In this document: piece by piece, positions 46,801 through 55,722 of the stretch | Layout: each line of letters opens with the position of its first letter | How positions within the stretch are numbered: position 1 is the stretch's first letter | Assembly: GCF_047675955.1 (NCBI RefSeq) | Contig: NC_132923.1 | Coordinates: 90,269,137 to 90,333,136 of the forward strand | Length of the DNA: 64,000 bases | Direction: 5' to 3' | DNA from: Chlorocebus sabaeus | Taxonomy: Eukaryota > Chordata > Mammalia > Primates > Cercopithecidae | Notes under the pieces: model-generated | Told to the model about the DNA's origin: nothing | Database searches by the model: none | What the model saw: the letters and a program-made list of their open reading frames with translations, nothing else | Program-made: the position numbers and the translations under genes

Positions 46801-49800
46801 AATGGAAAATAGTAAGTGTTGTTGAGGATATGGAAAAATTGTAACCCTTATACATTGCTGGTGAGATTATATAATGGTGCAACTTCTGTGGAAAAGTTTG
46901 GTGATTCCTCAAAGGCTAAACACAGAATTACCATATGACCCAGCAATTCCACTCCTAGGTATTACCCAAAACAATTGAAAACAGATACTTGTATACCAGT
47001 ATTCATTACAGTATTATTCACAACAGCCAAAAGGTAGAAACAACTCAAGTGGTCATCAGCAGCTGAATAGATGAACAAAATGTGGTACATACATTCAATG
47101 GAATACTAGTCAGCCATAAAATGGAATGAGGTTTTGATACATATATGAACCTTGAAAACATTATGCTAAGTGAAATAAGCCAAACATAAAAGGACAAATA
47201 TTGTGTAAATCTACTTATATGAAATATCTTGAATTGGCAAATTAATAAAGACAGAAAGTCTTTATTAATTCATAAAGTCAGATTGGAAGTTACCCAGGGC
47301 TAGGGGAAGAAAGAATGGGAGTTATGGCTTAATGCGTATAGAGTTTCTGTTTGGAGTGATGGAAAAGTTTTAGCAACAGATCGTGGTGATGGTTGCACAA
47401 CCGTGTGAATGTACGTAGTTAATGCCACTAAACTGTCTACTTAAAAATGGCTAAAATCTTATATTTTATGCTTTATATTTTACCACTAATGAGAAAGGGG
47501 CTAAATGAAAAAGAAAAGAAGAAAAATAGAGAACAGGGGAGGGAGGAAGGAAGGAGAGAAAGAAGTCGAGGGACTTGCCCAGGCTTCCCGGCGAGGACAT
47601 GGGTCTCAGAGAACCAGCATTTAGTTCACTCGCTGTGCTGCTTACACACCATGTAGGCCATTCTCATCCATTCTCATGTGTGCACCCAAAGTGCCCTCCT
47701 GGTTGGCTCCAGAGATGAGGCACCTGTCTGTGGTCTCAGGCACAGCATCCAGTTCTGGTGGACTTGCTTACTGTGTTGATGCCACCTACAGTGACCAACC
47801 ATCCCAGTTTTCCCAGGTTTGAGGGGTTTCCTGGAACATGAGACTTTCTGTGTTTAGACTGATCAAGTCCCAAGCAAGCCACCCCAGACAAGTTGGTCAC
47901 CCTAAGCCACCTGAGGCGGTCAGGGGTTTTACTGCAAGCTCCTTTGCACTCCACTGAATGGGCTGCAAGAAGTCTGTCTCTCAGGAGTGCATAGTAACTC
48001 CCCTAGCTGCTGTGCTGCAACCTGTACCATCGTTTGCCAGCAAGAGTTCCATTCTTACTTTGGTCTGAGTTCACAATCATCCGACACCAAATCGTCCACC
48101 CATTTTTCCCTTAGTTGGGAAATAAGAGAGCACAGGGAATAAGACACTTGGGAAGAAATCCTCAGGGGACTTCTTGTTAACCTCCGGAGAGCAAACATGA
48201 CCTAATAAAACCAGCTGCGGCGTGACAGCCACTCAGCCATGCACTCATACAGCCATGCCTGGCTCCTCTTGCCCTGTAGTTTCTTATGTCTGTGACGCTG
48301 GCTTCTGTTTTCCTTTTCAGGTGTCTCCAGTGAAAATCTGTGACTTTGACTTGGGCAGTGGGGTGAAACTGAACAACTCCTGCACCCCCATAACCACACC
48401 GGAGCTGACCACGCCAGTATGTATGCTTCCTCTGGGCTCCTAAGTATTTGGAGTGTTTCCCTGACCCAGAGCTGGGAGGTCCAGAACAGAGGGTTAAGGA
48501 TGGCAAACCAACTGGACCTATCTTCCTGCTGCCTGAGTGGTCATTTTGCTTACTGCTCTGTGTTCGTGGCTCTCAAGCCTCCCCTGACCCCTTAGTTGCT
48601 AATGAAACTGACACTTGGACTGTTAGTTTGGGGTGAGTCCTCTCTGCTGATGAAGAGACAAATTATAAGCACAGGCTGGCCATTTGCAGTGGCTCATGCC
48701 TGTAATCCTAGCACTTTGGGAGGCTGAGGTGGGCGGATCACCTGAGGTCGGGAGTTTGAGACCAGCCTGACCAACATGGAGAAACCCCGTTTCTACTAAA
48801 AATGCAAAATTAGCCAGGCGTGGTAGTGTATACCTATAATCCCAGCTACTTGGGCAGCTGAGGCAGGAGAATCGCTTGAACCCGAGGGGCGGAGGTTGCA
48901 GTGAGCCGAGATCGCACCATTGCACTCCAGCCTGGGCAACAAGAGCGAAACTCCATCTGAAAAAAAAAAAAGCACAGGCTGAACCCTGACTCCTGACCCA
49001 GGTGAAGACAGACCCTACTCCCAGGCCAGCGCTTTTGCATATGAGCATTTGGTAGTTCTGTAAGCCCCATTCCCACTGCTGAAGGCACAGCGCAGCCCCC
49101 TTGTGATGGGGGATGGGGAGCAGTCCTCCCTGACTGGACAGGATAGTCTCTCTGTGGTGGGAACTGTGAGGTCTCAGTCTATATGCACGTGGGATCGCTT
49201 GGCCAAGTTAGCCTGTTTGCTTCTCTGATTTCACATTTCATGACCAGATGGTGCTGCTTGGAGCTACTTCTTCCCAAGACATCTCTTGTACAACTAATAG
49301 AGTATAATTCTGATTCTTTTGAGATTTGTATGCTTCACAAGTAAATTTTCCTAATAACCCTTTTAAGACATGCCCTTAATATGCCTGTGTTGTATCTTAT
49401 TCTAAACAACATTATCAGGAATGTTTATTAGCCTCTAACACACCGGGCTACCTTGTTTTCAAAGTCATTAACTCTAAATGCCAATAACAAAGAAAATATC
49501 CTTTCTTAAGAACACTTACCGTCTTTCAGTCAAATTAGTTTTGCAGGGTGTGTGGAGCGGGGAGGTGGTTCTTTCTTGGCGAGCCTGAAATAGTGAAGAG
49601 TGAAGCAAAAAGAATGTGTTTGATTCCTATCAGCTGTTTTCTACACAAGGGTGAGAGAAAGGAATATTGGATTCTGGTCCTAGGTGTGCCATTGATGTGC
49701 TCAAACAAATCCCTGTCCTGTTCTCGGCCTTGCCTTTGCCATCTATAAATGGGAGGGGTGGGAAGGTTGGATTTGTTCTAAGAGCTTTTCTAGCTTTGAT

Positions 49801-52800
49801 GGTCTCGTAATTCTAAATTCTTACGCTTCCTGCTCTGAGCTAGCAGGGGAGCTTGGCAGGATTCACTTTAAGAAATCTTGCTGTGTGGAACTGGATCTCC
49901 CTCCAGGAGCCATATTCTTGGTGCATTTAAGTACCTGTACATGAAATATCTGTTTATAGGAAGCTGAGGCAGGGAGAGATTCCTGGAACTTCTTGGCCAA
50001 GGGTCTTTGCCTCCTGGAGGAGGAGCTGGAAGGATAAGGTGACCTGAACTGCTCCTCTGGATACTGGGGAATGATGGGGCTCAGTCTGCAGGTGCCTTGG
50101 TGGCATCAGGCAGCTCACTGGCTGGCCTTCCTGATGACTTCCTGCTCTGTCTCCCATCCTTCCAGCCTCCTGCTCCAGTCCCATCACAGTCTGCTCTCTG
50201 CCATCCCCTCTGCTGTAACTAAGCCTCTCTGTTCTCTGCCATCTCCCCCTCCCCCAACCCTGGCCCCCACAGTGTGGCTCAGCAGAATACATGGCCCCTG
50301 AGGTGGTGGAGGTCTTCACGGACCAGGCCACATTCTACGACAAGCGCTGTGACCTGTGGAGCCTGGGTGTGGTCCTCTACATCATGCTGAGCGGCTACCC
50401 GCCCTTTGTGGGCCACTGCGGGGCCGACTGTGGCTGGGATCGGGGCGAGGTCTGCAGGGTGTGCCAGGTGAGTGTGGCCCCAGGAAGCACTGCGTAGACC
50501 CTGCTTGGGGTCAGTGTGGTTGGGGGATGCCAAGCAGGACTGGGCTGGGAGAGCATTCCTGATCAGGATGGGGGCTCATAGTGCCCTCTCCCCGTCTTGT
50601 CAGGGTGGCCACAAGGTAAAATAGAGATATCTGACACTCTGATAAAATCAGACACTCTGCCCAGCTGGGAGCTCAGGGCAGGATTGTTAGAGAAGATCAT
50701 GCCTGAACTGACTCTTTTTTTTTTTTTTTTCTTTTTTCTGAGACAGTGTCTCACTCTGTCGCCCAGGCTGGAGTGCAATGGCATGATCTTGACTCACTGC
50801 AACCTCTGCCTCCTGGGTTCAAGCGATTCTCCTGTCTCAGCCTCCTGAGTAACTGGGACTACAGGTGTCTGCCACCACATCTGGCTAATTTTCAGTATTT
50901 TCAGTAGAGACAGGGTTTCACTGTGTTAGCCAGGATGGTCTCAATCTCCTGACCTTGTGATCTGCCTGCCTCAGCCTCCCAAAGTGCTGGCATTACAGGC
51001 GTGAGCCACCGCGCCCAGCCCTGAACTGACTCTTAAAGGGTGCATCCTGCCCTGGGGAAGAGGGACAAGAATCACAAGTAGAAGGAACAGCACAGGCACA
51101 GACATGGACACATGAAATAGCTGGAGTGTCTAGGAAGGAAAAGTGGAGTAGTAGGTTGGTGGTAGTGGGAGATGAGGCCTGAGAGGTTCACAGAGAGTCC
51201 TCTAGGAAGAGCCAAGGAATTTGGGCTTTGTTCTGTGGGCAGTCTCCACTCATCACCCATCCAGCCCACCAAGGGCATATCATCCTGGCCTGCCAAGGGC
51301 ATTCTGTATAGTTTGCTCATCTAGGGGATAGTGCGGGGTGAGTCTGGGAAGAGGCCCCAGTCTGTGGCATCCCCAAGCCATGAGCTGCAGCTACAGCTGA
51401 GATCAATTGAAGCTGGTTGATCAAAACAGTGACAAGCACATCCTGCCCATCCCCGGCAGTGTGGCCTCAGGAGGAATCTTTTGTACCTAGAACAAGCTGT
51501 TTGAAAGCATCCAGGAAGGCAAGTATGAGTTTCCTGACAAGGACTGGGCACACATCTCCAGTGAGGCCAAAGACCTCATCTCCAAGCTCCTGGTGCGAGA
51601 TGCGAAGCAGAGGCTTAGCGCCGCCCAAGTTCTGCAGCACCCATGGGTGCAGGGGGTGAGTGACTCCCGGAAGGGGTGTTTTCCACCATTCCAGGCCTGT
51701 GGCATGGCCACAAGGAAGCTGTCATGCCAGCGAGTGCTGAGCACCAGCCTTGTGGCTGGCACAGCTGAAGCGGACAGCATCTATTCCTGTGTGTGTAGAG
51801 CGAATCACCTCCTCCTGTTACCCCAGACTGAGCCCCTTATAGGCCATAGACTTGGCTCTAACCTTGGCCACAGACTGAGCCCTAACACAGTCCTCTGGGG
51901 ATTTGTTACCTGCAAGCATCCTGTTGTCATTTGAAGTCTGTAGCATCCTCCCCTTATATGGAAGCATCATTAGCTGAGAGCACCCAGAAGCGAGCGAGGC
52001 CTTGCTGCGCTGATTGGTGTGTGGCCGAGTTGGGGCACATAGGTTCTCCTCATGGTCTGGGAGTCTGGGTACAGCTGGCCTGAAAGGCAAATGATGGTAT
52101 TTTTTCCCTAAGCTTAGAATTCATGTTTTCACTAGAAAACATTTTTTAGAATCCTCCTTGGCTACTCAGTACCTGACCTCTGCCCTCCAAGGGGTCTGCC
52201 AGATGCTCCCATGACTTACTGGTCTCCTTGGTGTGCCAGGCCCTGGCCAGCCTCAGCGACCCTACCAGTGGAAGGAGGCAAGCATTGGCAGCCTGTGTTA
52301 CAGTCGGGGACCCAGTTGGAGTGTCTAAGTGGCTCATTCCCAGACCCATAAGTGAGCACCTACCACATGCCAGAGGGACAAGTGAGACCCAGTCCCTGTG
52401 TCGACGCTCTAGTGGAGAGAAGTAGACAAGGGGATAAGTTACAGCATAATAAAGGCTTCTAAACAGTGCTAGGGGCACAAAGGGAGCAGGACCCCACTCC
52501 CCATCCCGGGCCTGAGACTGAGGCAGGAAGGTGGCAGGGAAGGGGAAATGTGCGTCACAGGTGAAGTGACCCTTGAGCTGGGTCCTGGGGGATGGTTAGG
52601 ACTTTGCCAGGCAAAGGGAAAGAGGGGCTTTGCATGCAGAAGCAGCTGTGCTGGGGGCTGCGACTGCAGATTATACCTTCCTTGCTCTGCTTGGAAGGCC
52701 TGACCCTGCAAGCAAGCAGAGCCGAGTCCCTGTGCTGGGCCAGCAGCCTAGAGTCACCTCCCCACTGCTGGCTTGGGTGGGGGCAGCTCTTGGAAGGAGG

Positions 52801-54560
52801 GAGCAGTGCTTTACCTACACATCTGTCCTTCCCATTCTAGCAAGCTCCAGAAAAGGGACTCCCCACGCCGCAAGTCCTCCAGAGGTAAATGCTCTGACCA
52901 CCCCCACACCCTGCTCTTCCTCAAGCTCTCCGCCACCATGGGGGTGGAGGTGGGGCCCAGGGAGCCCATCTCTAGGCTCAAGTAGCCTTCTCCAAAGGGG
53001 CTCCCTGCCCATTTCCCCTCCTCACTCTCTTTTCCTCTACTCTGGATCTATCTCTCACCCTTCCCTGCCTTCACCTAGATTGCTTCCTCTGCCCTCCAGC
53101 ACCTTAAAGGCCCCTCCTAGCACTGTTGGCAGGAAAAAAAAAAAAAAAAAAAATCTGTTTTTCCCATTGAAATGTAACTTACAGCCCAAAGATAGACCTT
53201 ACCCATGGGTTATTCACACGCGGCTTCCCTCTGCCCTTGCATGTGGTGAAAGGAGCAGGAGTGAGGGGCACGTACAGTACTAGATGGACGGTGATAATAG
53301 TGGCCACTAGGATTAAGGCCTTACCATGGCCAGGCATGGTGGTAGGTGCCTGTAATGCCACCTACTTGGGAGGCTGAGGCAGGAGAATCGCTTGAACTCA
53401 GGAGGTGGAGGTTGCAGTGAGCCGCGATCGCGCCACTGCACTCCAGCCTGGGCGACAGAGCAAGAATCTGTCTCAAAAAAATAATAAGTCCTTACCACAT
53501 GTCAGACGTGGTGCTAAGGGCTGCATACAATTATATCCATAATCTTCACGATGAATTTAAGAGAGGTGTTCCAGATGAGAGAGGTGAGGAGTGGCAATCA
53601 AGTTAACTTGCTTAAGGCCACACAGCAGCCCTGGGCTGTTGGACTCTGGAGCCCTTTCACAGCTGGATTGCCCTGTTCCCAAAGAGCCAGGGCTAAGCAG
53701 TGTGGGAAACCGTTTTGGCACCAGCCTCATGGCCAGCTTTTAGGAGCTACACAAGGAAGTCGTACACCTCCGTAATCTCAATTCGTGTGACCCAGTTGCT
53801 CTTGCCCAATTTGAGTTCCTACCTGACTCTCTAGAGCAGCCTCCAGATGCCTTTAGGTGCCAAACCTCAGATCCACCTTAGAAGATTTATTCTGCAAACC
53901 CGAAGTGCCTGTCCCTGCTAGTCCTGAGCTAGGTGCTGGGGACGTGACATAAGCAGCGCAGGCCTTGCTCGGGGAGCTTTTTCCCCACCCAGGCCGGGCG
54001 AGGGAGGGACAGGTGCGTTTAATGTGCCCGGTCTCTGCCCCTGGTAGACCTGTATGTAGCGTTGTGGGAGCTCAGAGGAGGGTACCCTGAGGAGAAGGGG
54101 GAGCTTGCCCTTACCATCAAGTCCAGGGATGGTACTTGGGGCTCAAATTACAATCCCTCAGTCAAGCCAGATTCCAAACCTAGGCAAGAACTACTTTGGA
54201 GAGAGCAGCCCGTCCCGGCTCTGGGAAATCTGTGGGAGTGCAGCGCCACAGCAGCGAGTGGGAGTGTCCCGGAGCTGGCCTGGCTGACCCCAGAGTCCTG
54301 GTCCTCTTTTCTGTGCTTTCCCCCGGCCCTGCAGGAACAGCAGCACAATGGACCTGACGCTCTTCGCAGCTGAGGCCATCGCCCTTAACCGCCAGCTTTC
54401 TCAGCACGAAGAGAATGAACTAGCGGAGGAGCCAGAGGCGCTGGCCGATGGCCTCTGCTCCATGAAGCTTTCCCCTCCCTGCAAGTCACGCCTGGCCCGG
54501 AGGCGGGCCCAGGCCCAGGCAGGCCGTGGTGAAGACAGGAGCCCGCCCACAGCACTCTGA
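30225..54560 (+). CDS. MKNK1: MAP kinase-interacting Ser/Thr kinase 1 (MNK1), spliced CDS
   Basis: The join of 30225-30324, 32964-33061, 36940-37019, 38578-38651, 41279-41383, 44946-45001, 48321-48416, 50273-50467, 51491-51655, 52841-52884 and 54335-54560 is 1239 nt, 412 residues plus TGA; all phases fit. MNK1 is activated by ERK and p38 and phosphorylates eIF4E while bound to eIF4G. Visible features: basic importin/eIF4G-binding segment at residues 14-23; glycine-rich loop GEGAYAKV (44-51); catalytic Lys66; HRDLKPEN (156-163); the MNK hallmark DFD (179-181) replacing DFG; activation-loop Thr197 and Thr202; four cysteines (252, 256, 264, 267) of the MNK zinc insert; MAPK docking segment near 388-399. 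The start chosen is ATG 30225, with G at -3 (across the junction) and G at +4; the upstream human start is ACG here. Optional Alu exon 41905-42027 would give 453 residues. Confidence 0.96.
31336..31373 (+). repeat. GT microsatellite
   Basis: GT repeat of about 13 units followed by GTAT units. Confidence 0.93.
32026..32324 (-). repeat. Alu
   Basis: Full antisense Alu with a 20-nt T-tract; lies about 640 nt upstream of the glycine-loop exon. Confidence 0.94.
32360..32393 (+). repeat. Poly-T tract (34 nt)
   Basis: An uninterrupted homopolymer without an Alu body directly next to it; it may be the tail of a lost or rearranged element. Confidence 0.95.
32513..32651 (-). repeat. Alu left-monomer-like fragment
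   Basis: Antisense, about 140 nt, from 'ttttagagatggggtcttgc' to 'gcacctggcc'; divergent, so probably an old free monomer. Confidence 0.75.
32964..33061 (+). CDS. MKNK1: MKNK1 exon encoding kinase N-lobe start (residues 34-66)
   Basis: Bounded by cacctctag and aaa|gtgagt. It carries the ATP-binding glycine-rich loop GEGAYAKV and ends exactly at the catalytic lysine of YAVK (Lys66). Confidence 0.95.
33160..33372 (+). repeat. MIR
   Basis: Clear MIR consensus ending in 'cagtgcttggctcatagtaa'. Confidence 0.85.
33408..33640 (+). repeat. MIR, second adjacent copy
   Basis: Degraded MIR immediately following the previous one. Confidence 0.6.
33868..34060 (+). mobile_element. MER5A-like hAT fossil
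   Basis: Begins 'cagtggttctcaaaatgtg' and carries the MER5A core 'cagcatcacttgggaacttg' followed by ttagaaat. Non-coding. Confidence 0.75.
34535..35008 (+). repeat. Alu, TA repeat, and partial second Alu in tandem
   Basis: A sense Alu (34535-34831) ends in an A-tail that runs into a TA repeat (34832-34854), directly followed by a second, shorter Alu piece (34855-35008) with its own A-tail. Confidence 0.88.
36082..36396 (-). repeat. Alu with TTTA repeat tail
   Basis: Antisense Alu (36105-36396) preceded by ATT/TTTA units (36080-36108). Confidence 0.93.
36940..37019 (+). CDS. MKNK1: MKNK1 exon encoding helix alphaC region
   Basis: This 80-nt exon runs from ttcccacag to aacaa|gtgagt. It encodes IIEKQAGHSRSRVFREVETLYQCQGN; the Glu of REVE is the expected alphaC partner of Lys66. 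Confidence 0.95.
38578..38651 (+). CDS. MKNK1: MKNK1 exon encoding hinge region
   Basis: This 74-nt exon encodes NILELIEFFEDDTRFYLVFEKLQGG; FEKL is the kinase hinge. Acceptor atttaag, donor ggag|gtactt. Confidence 0.95.
39275..39505 (+). repeat. MIR
   Basis: MIR consensus from 'cttgctccatcacttacc' to 'cacagtgtctggtaggca'. Confidence 0.8.
39558..39848 (+). repeat. Alu
   Basis: Sense Alu with flanking near-duplication atgtagag at its ends. Confidence 0.94.
40380..40595 (+). repeat. MIR
   Basis: Degraded MIR with 'ctctgtaaaacgagga' and 'actcagtaaatgttagcc'. Confidence 0.65.
41067..41219 (+). repeat. Short Alu with internal deletion and intact target-site duplication
   Basis: Left-arm start joined directly to the right-arm end; middle of about 140 nt missing. 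The duplication agaagttatac flanks it at 41056-41066 and 41220-41230. Confidence 0.92.
41279..41383 (+). CDS. MKNK1: MKNK1 exon encoding helix alphaE
   Basis: This 105-nt exon encodes SILAHIQKQKHFNEREASRV and onward to DFLHTK (Lys152) plus one base. It splices either to the Alu exon at 41905 or directly to 44946; both are phase 1. Confidence 0.95.
41882..42184 (-). repeat. Alu, source of the optional MKNK1 exon
   Basis: Full antisense Alu. Its T-tail forms the polypyrimidine tract and its body contains a functional-looking GT donor where the Alu consensus usually has GC. Confidence 0.93.
41905..42027 (+). CDS. MKNK1: Optional Alu-derived exon of MKNK1 (41 codons)
   Basis: The antisense Alu at 41882-42184 supplies a poly-T tract, acceptor ttttttag and, 123 nt later, donor actacag|gtgtgt. 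Read in MKNK1 phase it has no stop and encodes 41 residues (starting DKVSVCHLGW, ending SQVAGTT), then rejoins GIAHRD. This is the segment that I recall distinguishes the 465-residue human isoform from the 424-residue one. It would insert just before the catalytic loop, so kinase activity of that isoform is doubtful. Structure is seen; use in this species is inference. Confidence 0.75.
43207..43232 (+). repeat. TTTA microsatellite
   Basis: About six TTTA units. Confidence 0.9.
44225..44355 (+). repeat. Alu left monomer
   Basis: Single left arm ending in an A-rich tail, as in a free left monomer. Confidence 0.8.
44946..45001 (+). CDS. MKNK1: MKNK1 exon encoding the catalytic loop
   Basis: This 56-nt exon encodes GIAHRDLKPENILCESPEK: catalytic Asp158, Lys160 and Asn163. 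Acceptor catgtcag, donor aaag|gtactt. Confidence 0.96.
45306..45614 (-). repeat. Alu
   Basis: Full antisense Alu with GTTTT-repeat tail. Confidence 0.94.
46100..46482 (+). repeat. Alu right-end fragment followed by a second Alu
   Basis: A short right-arm piece (46100-46163) precedes a nearly complete, divergent sense Alu (46223-46482). Confidence 0.85.
46495..47515 (+). mobile_element. Old L1 fragment (end of ORF2 and 3' UTR)
   Basis: About 1 kb of decayed L1. Recognisable ORF2 motifs include 'aagatgctcaacatcctta', 'acatatgaccc'-type and 'gcaattccactcctaggta', with many stops, so it is inactive. Typical of mammalian-wide L1M subfamilies. Confidence 0.88.
48321..48416 (+). CDS. MKNK1: MKNK1 exon encoding DFD motif and activation loop
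   Basis: This 96-nt exon (32 codons, phase 0) encodes residues 172-203. It contains the MNK-specific DFD (179-181), Val186, and the two MAPK-phosphorylated threonines in TTPELTTP (Thr197, Thr202); these positions match the mouse numbering, supporting the start chosen at 30225. Confidence 0.96.
48679..48970 (+). repeat. Alu with target-site duplication
   Basis: Sense Alu; perfect 11-nt duplication agcacaggctg at 48668-48678 and 48971-48981. Confidence 0.94.
50273..50467 (+). CDS. MKNK1: MKNK1 exon encoding APE motif and zinc-binding insert
   Basis: This 195-nt exon (65 codons) encodes CGSAEYMAPE through RGEVCRVCQ. It carries the APE motif, the DLWSLGV helix F and four cysteines (252, 256, 264, 267) known to bind zinc in MNK kinases. 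Confidence 0.96.
50717..51019 (-). repeat. Alu
   Basis: Full antisense Alu starting 250 nt past the zinc-insert exon; a tract repeat ctgaactgactctt flanks it (target-site duplication). Confidence 0.93.
51491..51655 (+). CDS. MKNK1: MKNK1 exon encoding end of kinase domain
   Basis: This 165-nt exon (55 codons) encodes NKLFESIQEGKYEFPDKDWA through VLQHPWVQG, the last helices of the kinase domain. Donor ggg|gtgagt at 51656. Confidence 0.96.
52841..52884 (+). CDS. MKNK1: MKNK1 44-nt exon, skippable
   Basis: It encodes QAPEKGLPTPQVLQ plus two bases of Arg. Because 44 is not a multiple of 3, skipping it shifts the last exon to a frame that ends after 12 codons at 54373, which agrees with the tail described for the MNK1b variant. 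Confidence 0.92.
53328..53489 (+). repeat. Short Alu (deletion between arms)
   Basis: Left-arm start joins the right arm at the shared 'gcctgtaat' motif; flanks carry the near-duplication ccttaccat / ccttaccac. Confidence 0.88.
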
Positions 54561-55722
54561 AATGCTCCAGTCACACCTTATAGACCCTAGGCCTGGCATT
54601 GTCCCCCTGGAAACCTGTGTGGCTAAAGTCTGCTGAGCAGGTGACAGCATCTGCTCTGTGGCTCCACTCAGGCCTTTTCATCTACGGAGGCACTAAAGTT
54701 CCCACCAACCCCCATTTCCCTAGGGTCCTGGAGGAAAAAGCTTTTTCCAAAGGGGTTGTCTTTGAAAAGGAAAGCAATCACTTGTCACTTTGCATAATTG
54801 CCTGCAGCAGGAACAGCTCTTCGCTGGGCTCCACCTGCTCACCGCCTGCAGATCTGGGATCCGGCCTGCTCTCAACGCTGTAGCGGCGGCTGCGGCTGCA
54901 GCCTGCAGGGAGAAGCAAGAAGCATCAGTTGACAGAGGCTGCCAACATGTGCCTCTTCCCTCTCAGCTCTGTCACCCTCCTCTGGCGGTCCTTCCACCTT
55001 CCTCTGTCCTCCGGATGTCCTCTTTGCCCGTCTTCTCCCTTGGCTGAGCAAAGCCATCCCCTCAATTCAGGGAAGGGCAAGGAGCCTTCCTCATTCAGGA
55101 AATCAGATCAGTCTTCCGATCTGCAGCACGGAGAAGCACATAATCTTTCTTTGCCGTGACTGAAATGTGTCCCTCATTTATCATCCCCTTTGATTGTGAT
55201 TGCTGCTAAAGTCAGTTGTATTTTGTTTTTAAAAAAAAAAAAAAAAGTTTGGTTTTTTTTTAACCATGCTGTTCCAGCAAAGATGGGACCTTAATCTCCC
55301 ACTGCAAGCCCATGAACTTCCCAGAGAGTGTAACGGCTTGCTCTTTCTGGAATGTCCATGCATTTGGGTTTTAATCAGCAGTGCCCTATTCTAACTGATT
55401 TTAAGCTGTTCCTATGACAAACTTAGAGACAGCGTCGGTGTCTGCTGCTGTGTCCCCAGGTCTTGTGTGGGTGGCACAGATCTGGGCAGTTAGATGGAGC
55501 TCTGTGCCTGAGGTGAAGCCACACTGGGGTGAAGCCTCACTGCCCTGTTTGAGCGACGCAGTGCCTGCTGCCCGAGTTCATGAAGGTACAGCCATTCAGA
55601 TAAGCTGAACTGTTGAGTTACATAAAGAAAATAGATTTGCATTTGTCAGGCAGACGTTTATACAACACCATGGTGCTTTTATACATTGTGCTTATTTTAA
55701 TAAAACTGAAATTCTAGCTGTG
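54335..55722 (+). CDS. MKNK1: MKNK1 terminal exon (last 75 codons with stop, 3' UTR)
   Basis: After cctgcag, the exon encodes NSSTMDLTLFAAEAIALNRQ through SPPTAL and stops at TGA 54558-54560. It holds the MAPK docking segment (Lys388-Ser389-Arg390-Leu391 then ARRR), with Gln at residue 397 where I recall Leu in human and mouse. The 3' UTR runs about 1.16 kb to the AATAAA at 55699 and has an A-tract near 55232-55246. Confidence 0.92.
55699..55704 (+). terminator. MKNK1: Polyadenylation signal of MKNK1
   Basis: A canonical AATAAA in a T-rich context is followed by a G/T-rich stretch (55715-55735). Position gives a gene span of about 46 kb, as expected for MKNK1. Confidence 0.8.

Larger units (their letters stand above)
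45002..48320 (+). other. MKNK1: MKNK1 intron with L1 fragment
   Basis: Contains an antisense Alu (45306-45614), Alu pieces (46100-46163, 46223-46482) and about 1 kb of an old L1 3' end (46495-47515). No exon recognised. Confidence 0.75.
48417..54334 (+). other. MKNK1: MKNK1 last four introns
   Basis: Introns 48417-50272, 50468-51490, 51656-52840 and 52885-54334. They contain Alus at 48679-48970(+), 50717-51019(-) and 53328-53489(+, short form). The 217-codon open frame at 52630-53283 crosses the 52841-52884 exon in another frame and has no recognisable product. Confidence 0.7.

Noticed and set aside
46495..47515. Possible active L1
   Set aside because: Only the 3' end, with many stops and indels; no ORF1, no complete ORF2.
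52630..53283. 217-codon open frame on the plus strand
   Set aside because: Crosses a real MKNK1 exon in another frame, is low-complexity (Ser/Pro-rich, then a poly-Lys from an A-tract) and has no recognised domain.
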